DNA of 64,000 nt, from contig OZ245013.1 of the NCBI GenBank assembly GCA_965223675.1, forward strand, positions 1,302,001 through 1,366,000, read 5' to 3'. The notes below the pieces were generated by a model. That model ran no database searches. It was not told the origin of the DNA and was given only the letters and a program-made list of their open reading frames with translations. Positions 26,548-35,065 of this stretch are shown here, piece by piece (the first letter of the stretch is position 1; each line of letters opens with the position of its first letter). This DNA is from JAGQKC01 sp965223675 (GTDB lineage Bacteria; Nitrospirota; Nitrospiria; Nitrospirales; UBA8639). The position numbers and the translations under genes are program-made.

Positions 26548-28914
26548 TTAACGGTGTTTCGGTGTACGAAATTCATCACGCGGAAACAAATCGCGATTAG
26601 GTAACAACCCCGGATCGGGAATCGGTGACGGAAGTTGCGCCGTATGAATCAACTCCGTCACCTGTTGTACGATTTCCCCTCCAAGATACTCTTGTACATG
26701 CGGGTCGGCAAGCCGCGCAAGCCAGGTCTCGGTATCGAGCGTGATCGGTTCGTTACTACCAATGAGCGCTGTGGCATCAAATCCCCAACCAAGTACCCGC
26801 CCTGGCTTTAACTCGATGTAGTAGCGGAACACGGATCGAAATGCTTGGCGGTTTCGTTCTCCTAAAGCCCAACTTCGTACGATGCCGCCCTTCTTCAATT
26901 TACTGGCAAGCAATGAATAGAATTCCACTGAGTAGAGATTTCCGCTATAAGCCGTCCAGGGTCTTAGGACATCTACTTCGATGAGGTCATACTTTTTGTT
27001 ATCGAGCGCCAACGCGTTTCTCCCATCGGCTGCGATAATGTTGACTCGCGGGTCCTCAAGCAAATGATATAATCTTCGAAGATTCGTCGATGGGGGGGCA
27101 GCTGCCAGGTCGTCTAGCAATACTTTTTCCATAGCGGCAATCTCGTAGACTGTAACTTTCTGCGTCTCTTGTCGGCAGGCTGTGGCCCACGCCGTATTTC
27201 CTGACCCTAATCCGATAACGGCCACGTCCTGTGGCGAGGGATGGATCAGTGCCGGACCAGATCCAAGAAGTGTAGCGATGCCTCCATAGGGTAGATAGCT
27301 GTGTGACTTTCCATTCACCGTCATTCGATAGGACTCGTTGTCCTTAGGCGCCATCGCTACCACCGCTACTGCATCTTCCCTCACCATCGCTTGAACATCT
27401 GTCAGACCATGGAGCCTATGCCAGAGTTCACTGCCACTAGGCATCACGAACAGGAGCAACATCAACGTGCAAGCTGCGACACTGAAGACCCATCGACCAC
27501 CATAGAAAAAAATCCCAATTGCGGCAAAAATCAAACCGATCGCGATCATACACTTGAGCGCCACAGCCGTTCCCAAAAAATTGAGTAGAAGGAGGCCGGC
27601 AACAAGACTGCCGGCCACATTTCCGATAATATTTCCCGCTTGGAGTATGCCAACTTTAAATCCGCTACTCTTCGGGTCATCATGGACCGCTCGCTGAAGA
27701 ATTCCAAAACACAAGCCCATAAGCAGCGTCGGGATGCCATACAGGAAACACGGCAGTACTCCATAGAGAGTCAACATCAACCGGGGATGCGCTGCAAACG
27801 CATTGGGGCCAAGCGGCAAACCTTCTGCATCAAACCAATACGCTACTAACTTACTGTAGAGTGGCCACTCTGGGGGAAAAAACACCAGAGCGGAGACTGC
27901 CAGGCCGGAGTAAATGAGCAACACGCACTGGAACAACAGAAACATCCGTAATGGCCGTCTCATCCGAAGAGCGAGAGATCCTCCCGCAAGACTACCAATA
28001 CCCAACCCAAGCAGGAAGATTGCCAAGACTGTCCCAAATGTAAAGGCTGAAGCCTTTACCGCCACATCGATGAGCCGAAACCAGATAATCTCAAGCGATA
28101 CCGCCACAAACCCACTCATGGTATAGAGCGCCATCCACAGGCTAAAGGCATGACTCTTGGGGTCTTCTACCCCGACAGGGGGCTGTACGTCAATCCCAAC
28201 CACATGGTGGACCTGTTCGACGGGTACGATTCGACTGCCTAACACCAGCGTCACGACACCGGCAAAGAGATTTCCCATTGCCCCAATATAGATGGCTCCA
28301 TCGATTCCAAAGAGTCGAATAAAAACCCAAGGCGCAAGCAATGCTCCCAACGCTGCCCCCAGCACGTTAATACCGTACAAATACCCGATCGTTTGAGATG
28401 CGGTCGTGGGATTGAATACTGTACCGCGGGTAATGAAGGGTAACGACATCCCCATCATTGTTGTTGGCACCAGTAATAGCAAGAAATGCAGGAACCCAGC
28501 ACTCCAAATGTTAGCGAATAAGAAGGGATACTGCTGATAGAGGAGCTCATAGAACAGGTACGGGCTAAGAAGAGCAAAGACGCCGACGCCCAATTCCAGG
28601 CACGCAAAAATTCGCAATGCCGTCAACTGAGAGGTCCTCTTGCTCAGAACTCCTCCCCAATAACTTCCGATTCCCAGGCCGGCAAGAAACGCCGCTACAA
28701 TCATGGCAACCGAATACATCCCCACACCACTGTGAAGAACGAGAATTCGCTGCCATGCGACCTGATACAACAACGCGGAGACACCACTCACACAGAAGAC
28801 CAACCCTAGAAGCAATAAGGTCATTCCTTTTGTCGCGAATCCACGCTCCACCTCCGATGCAATCTCAAGTTGGCCGGCATCAAGATGTGACCCTGTAACT
28901 AATTTTGTGCTCAT
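26548..28914 (-). CDS. Fused membrane-transporter / spermidine-synthase-like protein
   Basis: A 788-residue two-part protein. Residues ~28-500 carry about twelve hydrophobic spans of MFS type with repeated GLGIGS turns (AAFLAGLGIGSYWGG, FLLGLGIGSLAGG). Residues ~560-740 form a spermidine-synthase-like Rossmann domain: DVAVIGLGSGNTAWATA, VTVYEIAAMEKV, INIIAADGRNAL-like VNIIAADGRNALALDNKKYD and LIEVDVLRPWTAYSGNLYSV. The domain has the polyamine synthase D-G-R-N and D-x-x-R patterns. Such fusions are widespread and poorly understood; they may move a substrate while modifying it. An upstream 97-bp spacer separates it from the GT2 gene. Confidence 0.85.
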   Translation of the reverse strand: MSTKLVTGSHLDAGQLEIASEVERGFATKGMTLLLLGLVFCVSGVSALLYQVAWQRILVLHSGVGMYSVAMIVAAFLAGLGIGSYWGGVLSKRTSQLTALRIFACLELGVGVFALLSPYLFYELLYQQYPFLFANIWSAGFLHFLLLLVPTTMMGMSLPFITRGTVFNPTTASQTIGYLYGINVLGAALGALLAPWVFIRLFGIDGAIYIGAMGNLFAGVVTLVLGSRIVPVEQVHHVVGIDVQPPVGVEDPKSHAFSLWMALYTMSGFVAVSLEIIWFRLIDVAVKASAFTFGTVLAIFLLGLGIGSLAGGSLALRMRRPLRMFLLFQCVLLIYSGLAVSALVFFPPEWPLYSKLVAYWFDAEGLPLGPNAFAAHPRLMLTLYGVLPCFLYGIPTLLMGLCFGILQRAVHDDPKSSGFKVGILQAGNIIGNVAGSLVAGLLLLNFLGTAVALKCMIAIGLIFAAIGIFFYGGRWVFSVAACTLMLLLFVMPSGSELWHRLHGLTDVQAMVREDAVAVVAMAPKDNESYRMTVNGKSHSYLPYGGIATLLGSGPALIHPSPQDVAVIGLGSGNTAWATACRQETQKVTVYEIAAMEKVLLDDLAAAPPSTNLRRLYHLLEDPRVNIIAADGRNALALDNKKYDLIEVDVLRPWTAYSGNLYSVEFYSLLASKLKKGGIVRSWALGERNRQAFRSVFRYYIELKPGRVLGWGFDATALIGSNEPITLDTETWLARLADPHVQEYLGGEIVQQVTELIHTAQLPSPIPDPGLLPNRDLFPRDEFRTPKHR

Positions 28915-29011
28915 AATAATCTAATATGCTATGTTGTCAGTGCAGCAATCACGTGATTGGTTGGCTTAGAGAATTATTCCCCTGGTTTGCCTTCTCTCTT
29001 TGAGAGACATA

Positions 29012-29923
29012 TCAATTGCTCGAAACTGTTCGCGGTTCATAAGGTTTACACGGATTCGTCAGACGACCTTGCAACTGTCCAACCAGATCACCAGTTTGAT
29101 ACGCCATCTGCTCCAGCCATATTGTCCGCTGTTGTCGACCGCGGCGTACTGCCGAGAAAGTCCCTCTTATTAGACGAAACCATTTCCTCGCAGAGTCCTC
29201 AAACGTTGGAGGTGGCAGCATTCCCCAACGCCGATAACGTTTATAACTCCAAAGATTCGACGCAACTCGATTTTTATTGCGTCGAAATGTAGAGGCCATC
29301 GATGGGTTAACGCGGCCCACCCGAACTTGTACAATCGCTCTCGGTTCGACATAGAGCTTGAACCCTTCAAGCTGTAACCGCCAGAAATAATCCGCATCTT
29401 CGCCATGAGGAAGGCACTCATCAAAACCTCCAATCAGGTCATGGGTACGGCGGCGGATCCCAAGATTCCCACTTCCACCGCCTGGCAAGAACCTTCCTTT
29501 AAAAAGCCCGTCCTTCCAAGCATCGGTCAACTCCATGGCAGTTCGAAGATCGTTGAATTTGTCAAATCGAAATTGTCCACACACTACCTCATGCTGTGAT
29601 AGTGCGCGAACCATTGCGGCCACCCAACCTGGTGAAATTTCATCATCAGCATCGCAAAATGCGAGAAACTCAGACTGGGATTCTTGAACTCCTGCATTTC
29701 TTGCACGAGCGGCTAAACGACGTGAGCCTTGAGTTTGGATCACCCGCATCTGTGCGAAACGTGTTTCAAACTTTCTAGCAATTTCTCTTGATGCATCAGT
29801 CGACCCATTGTCAGCGATAATGAGTTCCCATGGGTCTGATAATTCTTGGCAGGCTAATGCCTCAAGCTGCAAGGCCAATGTGGCTTCAGCGTTGAGACAA
29901 GGCACGATCACACTAAGCCTCAA
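29012..29923 (-). CDS. GT2 family glycosyltransferase
   Basis: A 303-residue GT-A protein. It reads LSVIVPCLNAEATLALQLEA, ELIIADNGSTDASREIA and FLAFCDADDEISPGWVAAM, with DADD as the metal site; PHGEDADYFWRLQLEG is the catalytic base region. The start is a TTG at 29923 preceded by GGAGG at seven bases, which outweighs the lack of an ATG. It shows the PF00535 order and normal length. The acceptor is unknown. Downstream at 30132 on the same strand is another transferase, separated by 208 bp. Confidence 0.87.
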   Translation of the reverse strand: MRLSVIVPCLNAEATLALQLEALACQELSDPWELIIADNGSTDASREIARKFETRFAQMRVIQTQGSRRLAARARNAGVQESQSEFLAFCDADDEISPGWVAAMVRALSQHEVVCGQFRFDKFNDLRTAMELTDAWKDGLFKGRFLPGGGSGNLGIRRRTHDLIGGFDECLPHGEDADYFWRLQLEGFKLYVEPRAIVQVRVGRVNPSMASTFRRNKNRVASNLWSYKRYRRWGMLPPPTFEDSARKWFRLIRGTFSAVRRGRQQRTIWLEQMAYQTGDLVGQLQGRLTNPCKPYEPRTVSSN

Positions 29924-30131
29924 CGATGTCCTCCATGTTGATCCAACAAAAACAAGAAGATATTAGACAAAGCTGTAATTCCTCACTACTGAGAGATTGT
30001 ACATTTAACAAAACCTCGATTGCGCCTCCAATACCATTGGGGCGAGGTTGGTTTCGTCTAACCACGGATCTTTGACGTTGAAACACTGCATCGTCTTGTC
30101 ACCTTACTTTTGATGACAATGCCGTTTCGGC

Positions 30132-31334
30132 TCATGCGCTGGAGGTCTTGATAATCTCAGTGATTACATTTTTATACTTAATCGAAAAGTTCTCTCTTGT
30201 ATAGTTTCGGCTTGCGAAGTCTCTAGCTCGAGATGTCCTTCTGTCCAATTCTTCATCAGGCAATTTAGAAACCTTGCTAACAATACTCTTAACACTTTCA
30301 ATAGAACAATCCATTAGGCAAAATCCGAAATCGTTGACATCAACGCCTGATTCTCGACTGACAATTGGAATCAGTCCTGCATGCATACATGTTTTAATTG
30401 ATGGCGCACCACCTTCGGAACAACTCAGATGTATCATTGCAATGCAGGATGATGCGATATCATGAAACTCTCGACTCTTGATATCAATCCATCCAATCGT
30501 CTTGATGTTCGAGGTCTCGTACAGCTCACGGCGATAAGCCCGAACAAATTCTTTATCTTCATCAATTGGGGCACAGATCGTTAACTGACAATTGGGAATT
30601 TCACAAAAAGCCTCCAAGGCCAAATCGAGCCCTTTATGAACCAGCCCACTACTGCTAAACCAGAGAAACCTCCTCCGACAGAAATCCCATGAACGAGTTA
30701 ACTTGCCGAAACTAACTGCGCACGGACTAGGAACTTTAAAAATCATTTTTTTCGCGTATTGAAATGTGCCAGTTACAAAATCGTTTCCGGTGGCGGTGGC
30801 ATAATCTGCATACTCAATCCCAAGATTTGGCATCTCGAAACGTTGTGGTTTGAGAGTAATGTTTCGTCTTTGTTGCAATGCGAGTAGACGCGTGGCTTCT
30901 GCGGCATTGTGGAATAGGATATGTGCTGTATCAAGGTGCATGATTTTAACACAGGTATGATTGAGAAGTGGGGACAAACGTTCCATATTGTGCCGAACAT
31001 CAACGAAGAATGCGTAGTCTTTCTCAGGACGAAACTGATTGTTCGTCCAATGTATTACATCAACGTCATAACCAAGTTCTGCAAACGTTTGAGCCATTCT
31101 CTGCGATTGCCAAATATTTGTATGTTGGTGAGGAATCTGTTTATCTGGACCGAGGAAAAATCCTCCAATAATATAGGAGAACAACACAGCCCCACGGGCT
31201 CGCCCTTGGGCACGAAGGTGAACAACTTGCCTTTCTGGTAACTGTGCTTCTTGGATTTCTCGCTGGACTTCTCGGATAAGGCCCTTGGATCGACGCAAAA
31301 ATCGGCACATGAATGAGTCATAAATGTTGTACAC
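30132..31334 (-). CDS. Glycosyltransferase, GT4-like GT-B fold
   Basis: A 400-residue protein from a GTG at 31334 with AAGG about seven bases upstream; an ATG at 31310 is an alternative with no ribosome site. The C-terminal half has LWFSSSGLVHKGLDLALEAF, QLTICAPIDEDKEFV, IKTIGWIDIKSREFHDIASS, and HLSCSEGGAPSIKTCMHAGL, a degenerate GT4 donor site where E-G-x-P-x-x-x-x-E is replaced by SEGGAPSIKT. It lies just upstream (in transcription) of the GT2 gene. The mobile-element patch begins 76 bp upstream of its start. Confidence 0.72.
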   Translation of the reverse strand: MYNIYDSFMCRFLRRSKGLIREVQREIQEAQLPERQVVHLRAQGRARGAVLFSYIIGGFFLGPDKQIPHQHTNIWQSQRMAQTFAELGYDVDVIHWTNNQFRPEKDYAFFVDVRHNMERLSPLLNHTCVKIMHLDTAHILFHNAAEATRLLALQQRRNITLKPQRFEMPNLGIEYADYATATGNDFVTGTFQYAKKMIFKVPSPCAVSFGKLTRSWDFCRRRFLWFSSSGLVHKGLDLALEAFCEIPNCQLTICAPIDEDKEFVRAYRRELYETSNIKTIGWIDIKSREFHDIASSCIAMIHLSCSEGGAPSIKTCMHAGLIPIVSRESGVDVNDFGFCLMDCSIESVKSIVSKVSKLPDEELDRRTSRARDFASRNYTRENFSIKYKNVITEIIKTSSA

Positions 31335-31448
31335 GGGACACCTTGTAATTCATCTCGAGCTTCTCGCTAAGGAGAAATACGTTTACCTTTTTTTAAAGAA
31401 AAATGTTTATGATTGGGTAGGAGGCGCACTCACGTACCCTGTCCTCCC

Positions 31449-31479
31449 ACACCATCTTACGTACTCATCGTATACGGCG
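31449..31479 (-). ncRNA. Group II intron domain V hairpin
   Basis: The minus-strand sequence begins CGCCGTATAC, loops at GATGA and returns GTACGTAAGATGG, giving the bulged two-part hairpin of domain V, the catalytic core of group II introns. Domain VI and the intron 3' end follow. This element argues that the region is an intron relic and not a random transposase fragment. Confidence 0.6.
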
Positions 31480-31500
31480 ATTTCCTGAAACTGGAGCGAT

Positions 31501-31860
31501 TCAAACTGCTGCTGCAGACTGACTAACCCCCGGGCCGAGAACCACGCCACATTCATCCCCCCTTCCATGGCAGGATGTTGGGAGGCCTTTCACCGGCAAC
31601 GGCATTGACAGGCCACCGACCAGGCTCGCTGCACGGGTACGCCTAGACTCTGCAGAAAGCGAGCGACCGTATAGGGTCGCTCCTCTGCCGTCTAGCAGCG
31701 AAGCTGCCAGCGTAATCTGGTTGGCCGCAAGCCAGTCTTGGAGCTCCTCAACCGGCATCGGGTCGATGCCTGTTGCACCACCATTCGCCCGCCCACGCTT
31801 ATAGGCATGACGCAGATTGACAGCGCTGCTCACCTGCTCCATCAGGTTTTCTGTCGCCAA
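31501..31860 (-). pseudogene. Remnant of the intron-encoded reverse transcriptase (N-terminus only)
   Basis: A 119-codon frame. Residues 1-52 (MATENLMEQVSSAVNLRHAY, then KRGRANGGATGIDPMPVEEL and QDWLAANQ) match the RT0 region at the N-terminus of group II intron maturase/RT proteins (K-x-x-x-N-x-G-A-x-G-x-D). After ASLLDG the frame no longer resembles RT. The YADD palm and the maturase domain, several hundred residues, are absent. A different frame near the 3' end reads AWFSARGLVSL, which may be the RT C-terminal tail. The gene is therefore internally deleted and cannot make an active RT. Confidence 0.72.
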
Positions 31861-32398
31861 GGTTGGTGAGGGAACCTTCGCCGCCGGGACTTGCCGCGCC
31901 TCGCATCCCGCAGGTCACGAGCTGCCTTCGCCGCCAAGACCGTGGGGTGAGCTCCTCTGCCCACGTTGTCGCGACTCCATACCCCTCGAGTTGGTTCTCA
32001 CCCCTCCTTGCTTCTCACGATTTGTGCCTTCCTCCAACAAGCCGAGTACTACGCCCGCGGCTGACTTCTCCCGAAATCTCCCGCACTGTTACCAGCGCGG
32101 AAGTCGGGAATCACCTCGGCATTCCGAGAGATCTCTCGGGGTAAGGTGAGAACTTTCCAGAGGCCACGCCAGACCTACCGCTACGCTGCCATGGTCGATT
32201 AGCGGGTATCCGTTCATTGTCGGGTTTACTCGCACGCAGCGGCCTCCTATCCGGTTTCTGTTCGTAGTCGCCTCGCTTTGTCATCAGCTCCCTTGAGATC
32301 TAAGATCACTCTCGGCACTCTGGCCTAGACTAGCGGTTCCGATCTCCACGGCCCATAGAGGACTTCCACCTCCTAGTTTCTCACCATGCCTGGTGCAC

Positions 32399-32932
32399 AA
32401 CCACCACGGGTTTACACACTTAGTATCTTTCCTAAAAATCCAAGCTGCGCTTGTCCTGCGTCTTCCTTTCCTTGCATGGCTACATATCGGTGAATGATGG
32501 CTTCATCAATCCCGACCGTGGAGACAAAGCTTCCTTTGACCAGATGCCACCTCGATCCCTGTACATTTTGGCGAGAAATTTGTACCGCACCTTGAGTTTC
32601 AGACTGGTATTTTTCTTGAGCGTCTCCACCACAAAACTGACACTGTACTTCGGGGGAATGAACATATGCACATGCACATGATCCTTCTCTATCCCAATCT
32701 CTGTCAGATGCCAATCCGGATAAAACTTACCAACTTCCTGCAATTTCAACTTGAGATAGTCTGTCACATCATTACTAAGGCTCTTCCGGCGAAATCTGGT
32801 CCCCCACACACGGCGGTACGACGTTTTGTAAACGGTATGAGCTGCTTTGTGTAGTTTCACCCATCCCAGTGTACGAAAGATGCAGGATTCTACTCTTCCC
32901 CCCGCCTTCACAGCCGGGGAACTCTCGCTTCA
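32399..32932 (-). mobile_element. IS200/IS605-type insertion sequence, degenerate
   Basis: The element contains a Y1-type tnpA remnant flanked by hairpin ends. The left end (32900-32930 on the plus strand) shows CCCCCGCCTTCACAGCCGGG and the right end (32402-32430) shows CCACCACGGGTTTACAC followed by AGTATCTTTCC. The same two end sequences recur close together at 54735-54865, which fixes the boundaries to within a few bases. No terminal inverted repeats or target duplication are seen, as expected for this family. The left end touches the stop codon of the polysaccharide deacetylase gene and the right end touches the group II intron. Confidence 0.78.
32412..32860 (-). pseudogene. tnpA: IS200/IS605 TnpA transposase, frameshifted
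   Basis: From a GTG at 32860 the frame reads VKLHKAAHTVYKTSYRRVWG and WHLTEIGIEKDHVHVHMFIP. The HVHMF gives the HUH metal motif of Y1 transposases. At about 32533 the frame is lost: the first frame goes on to SPRSGLMKPSFTDM and a stop. The neighbouring frame continues properly with SFVSTVGIDEAIIHRYVAMQ, containing the catalytic Tyr helix, and ends at 32412. A one-base deletion in a run reading AAGGAAGC explains this. HUH and Tyr are thus on separate frames, so the protein is probably inactive unless ribosomes slip. Confidence 0.82.
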
Positions 32933-33604
32933 TTAGATTGGGACAGACGTGTTTAAGGGCCAAGCATCAACTGGCTTACCTGATAGGAGAAGTTCAGGCA
33001 CGGTGACAAATTGAAGTCGCGCCTTTAGCACTGTGAGCGCTTGTTCGAGTCCGGCAAGCATCGCTTCTCGATTCGTCTCTGCAGCTGTCAATTCCGCTCC
33101 CCGAATCGCATCATGTAGAAGAAAAATGTCTCCTGGCTTGAGACGCTCTATCATCTTTGACGCGATTTCCTTAGCCGTCTGCGGTACCCAATCCTGTGCA
33201 GAAACATTCCATAACACCACTCGATAGCGAAAAAGAAGTGCATCGAATAATATCTCCTTATTCTGTGCACCAAACGGAGGCCGAAATAGTCGTTGACCAA
33301 AAGGCGCTATAGCTCTCGCGCAAGACCATAGTTGTTGTAAACGACGCCAACGTGATGCGATATGTGGCATGTACGGGTGATTCCACGAATGATTACCAAT
33401 AACGTGCCCTTTCGCTGCCACATCGTGCACGATTTTCGGATATAGTGCCGCAGCTTCTCCGACCATGAAAAACGTCGCTTTCGCTCCGTGCTTTTCAAGC
33501 ACTTGCAAGACTTGCGGTGTATAGACCGGATGCGGACCGTCATCAAACGTAAGAGCTACTACCGGCTGTGACGTTTCTACATGTGTGATTAATCGAGACC
33601 TCAT
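32933..33604 (-). CDS. NodB-type polysaccharide deacetylase
   Basis: A 223-residue protein. VALTFDDGPHPVYTPQVL is motif 1 (Asp-Asp, general base and metal), GNHSWNHPYMPHI motif 2 (H-S-x-x-H zinc ligands), LFRPPFGAQNKE motif 3, VLWNVSAQDW motif 4, and IFLLHDAIRG motif 5 (catalytic His). It removes N- or O-acetyl groups from a sugar polymer. There is no signal peptide. Its stop at 32933 directly abuts the IS200-like element, so the original C-terminus may have been altered by the insertion; however all five motifs are present. Confidence 0.9.
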   Translation of the reverse strand: MRSRLITHVETSQPVVALTFDDGPHPVYTPQVLQVLEKHGAKATFFMVGEAAALYPKIVHDVAAKGHVIGNHSWNHPYMPHIASRWRRLQQLWSCARAIAPFGQRLFRPPFGAQNKEILFDALLFRYRVVLWNVSAQDWVPQTAKEIASKMIERLKPGDIFLLHDAIRGAELTAAETNREAMLAGLEQALTVLKARLQFVTVPELLLSGKPVDAWPLNTSVPI

Positions 33605-33685
33605 AGTGACAAGCCAAGGAGGTCGCGCACAACCATTGATTGTGAATAGACTTCCTTTGTTTTGGTTAATGCATGGTACTATTGG

Positions 33686-35065
33686 CTAGGTGGATGTGGA
33701 AACAACTTTCTGCTGCCAGTTTACTGTCCAATTCAATGCTGGGGAAATAATTCCGAGCCTATTGCGTTTAAATGGGTACCCAGCTTCTGAAATATTAAAA
33801 TTCATAATATCAAAATACTCTTTTTGCACAGCTTCTCGTGGTTTGCCTGTAATACCAATTGAGACGAAATACTGTCCAGGATTAAGGAGTCCTTCGGGAA
33901 ACTCACATGTCGAATGGTACACCCCCGGCTCACGAACGTCTCCAACTTTAAACGTGCAGTCGTTATCATGAGAAACCCAAATCAGATTGCCAAACGCATC
34001 TCTAAGAAACAAATACGCACTAAAATCTTTTACTCCTTTAATAATTTCATACTCCAACTCGATTCTCGCAGACTGATTAAAATGCACGAGAGGGAGAATA
34101 TCAATACAGTTATCATTCGCTGTGAAGATGCAGGCCCGCCTAAGCCAAGCCCACCGTCCTGTGTACGGCTCATCAGTTGGCCGCACCCAATTCCCGACCC
34201 CTTGCACCCCAGCTGACAAGTATTTACTGACAACGTCTGTTGGAAGTCCATCTTCTCGAAGCTGACCCCGATCAATCCATAATACACGGCTACAGAGTTG
34301 GGTAATCGCACCCATGTTGTGGCTCACAAATAAAACCGTCCGCCCTTGTTTTGCCACATTGCTCATCTTTCCAAGGCATTTCGCTTGAAACTCAGCATCT
34401 CCTACTGCCAACACTTCATCTACTATAAGAATCTCTGGTTCCAGATGCGCCGCAACGGCAAAAGCCAACCGGACATTCATTCCGCTGGAATATCGCTTTA
34501 CTGGTGTATCAAGAAACTTTGCTACCCCAGAGAATTTAACGATTTCGTCAAACTTTTTGTCAATTTCAGTTTTTTTCATCCCAAGCAACGTGCCATTGAG
34601 ATAGACGTTTTCCCGTCCAGTCAACTCAGGATGGAACCCAGTCCCCACTTCCAGAAGACTCGAACTTCGCCCATGAATTTCAATCTGTCCTCTCGTAGGG
34701 AAGGTGATGCGGGAGAGTATTTTCAACAGAGTAGATTTCCCGGCACCGTTTTTTCCAATAATCCCCAACACCTCTCCCTTCTTAACCTCGAACGAGATAT
34801 TCCTCAAGGCAACGAAAAGATCGTCCAATTGCTCATTTGACATAGCCAAGTCGTAATCAACATCATCAAACTGATAGAGCGAGCGATATTTCTGAAAGTT
34901 CTTTATTGGGCTCTTAATGAAATCCATTACACTTCCCACAAAACTTTCGTTCATTTCTTCCTTCAACCCAATACGATAACACTTGGTAATATTATCGACC
35001 TTAATTGCTAGTTCTTCGGACTCCACATATACACCTATTCTTTTCTTGTCCAATTCTCTCAACAC
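33686..35065 (-). CDS. wzt: ABC transporter ATPase for O-antigen export with C-terminal glycan-binding domain
   Basis: A 459-residue protein. Residues 101-112 (GIIGKNGAGKST) are Walker A, 192-200 (YSSGMNVRL) the ABC signature, ILIVDE at about 212 is Walker B, and FVSHNMGAITQLC has the switch His. Residues ~285-459 form the extra Wzt_C-like beta domain, which in O9a/O12 systems binds the finished chain end. The GTG at 35065 follows the stop of the permease gene with no gap, so translation is coupled. A GTG at 35026 is an alternative start. Together with Wzm it exports undecaprenyl-linked glycan to the periplasm. Confidence 0.93.
   Translation of the reverse strand: MLRELDKKRIGVYVESEELAIKVDNITKCYRIGLKEEMNESFVGSVMDFIKSPIKNFQKYRSLYQFDDVDYDLAMSNEQLDDLFVALRNISFEVKKGEVLGIIGKNGAGKSTLLKILSRITFPTRGQIEIHGRSSSLLEVGTGFHPELTGRENVYLNGTLLGMKKTEIDKKFDEIVKFSGVAKFLDTPVKRYSSGMNVRLAFAVAAHLEPEILIVDEVLAVGDAEFQAKCLGKMSNVAKQGRTVLFVSHNMGAITQLCSRVLWIDRGQLREDGLPTDVVSKYLSAGVQGVGNWVRPTDEPYTGRWAWLRRACIFTANDNCIDILPLVHFNQSARIELEYEIIKGVKDFSAYLFLRDAFGNLIWVSHDNDCTFKVGDVREPGVYHSTCEFPEGLLNPGQYFVSIGITGKPREAVQKEYFDIMNFNISEAGYPFKRNRLGIISPALNWTVNWQQKVVSTST

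Larger units (their letters stand above)
31411..32398 (-). mobile_element. Short group II intron with reverse transcriptase almost deleted
   Basis: Reading the minus strand from 32398, the sequence opens GTGCACCAGGCATGGTGAG, then AGGAGGTGGAAGTCC, features of the 5' domain I of bacterial group II introns. GAGAAGTCAGCCGCG and CGTAGTACTCGG precede a reading frame, as in many intron-ORF junctions. The 3' end shows a domain-V-like hairpin with a CGC triad (31449-31479) and a tail ending CTACCCAAT near 31412. Total length is about 990 bp, against 2-3 kb for intact copies. The region is visibly GC-richer than its surroundings. Class is uncertain; a CGC triad and a position right after a hairpin are known for class C. 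Boundaries are good to a few bases. Confidence 0.7.

Noticed and set aside
31817..32149. 110-codon plus-strand frame
   Set aside because: It lies in the structured RNA part of the group II intron on the opposite strand and has no recognisable domain.
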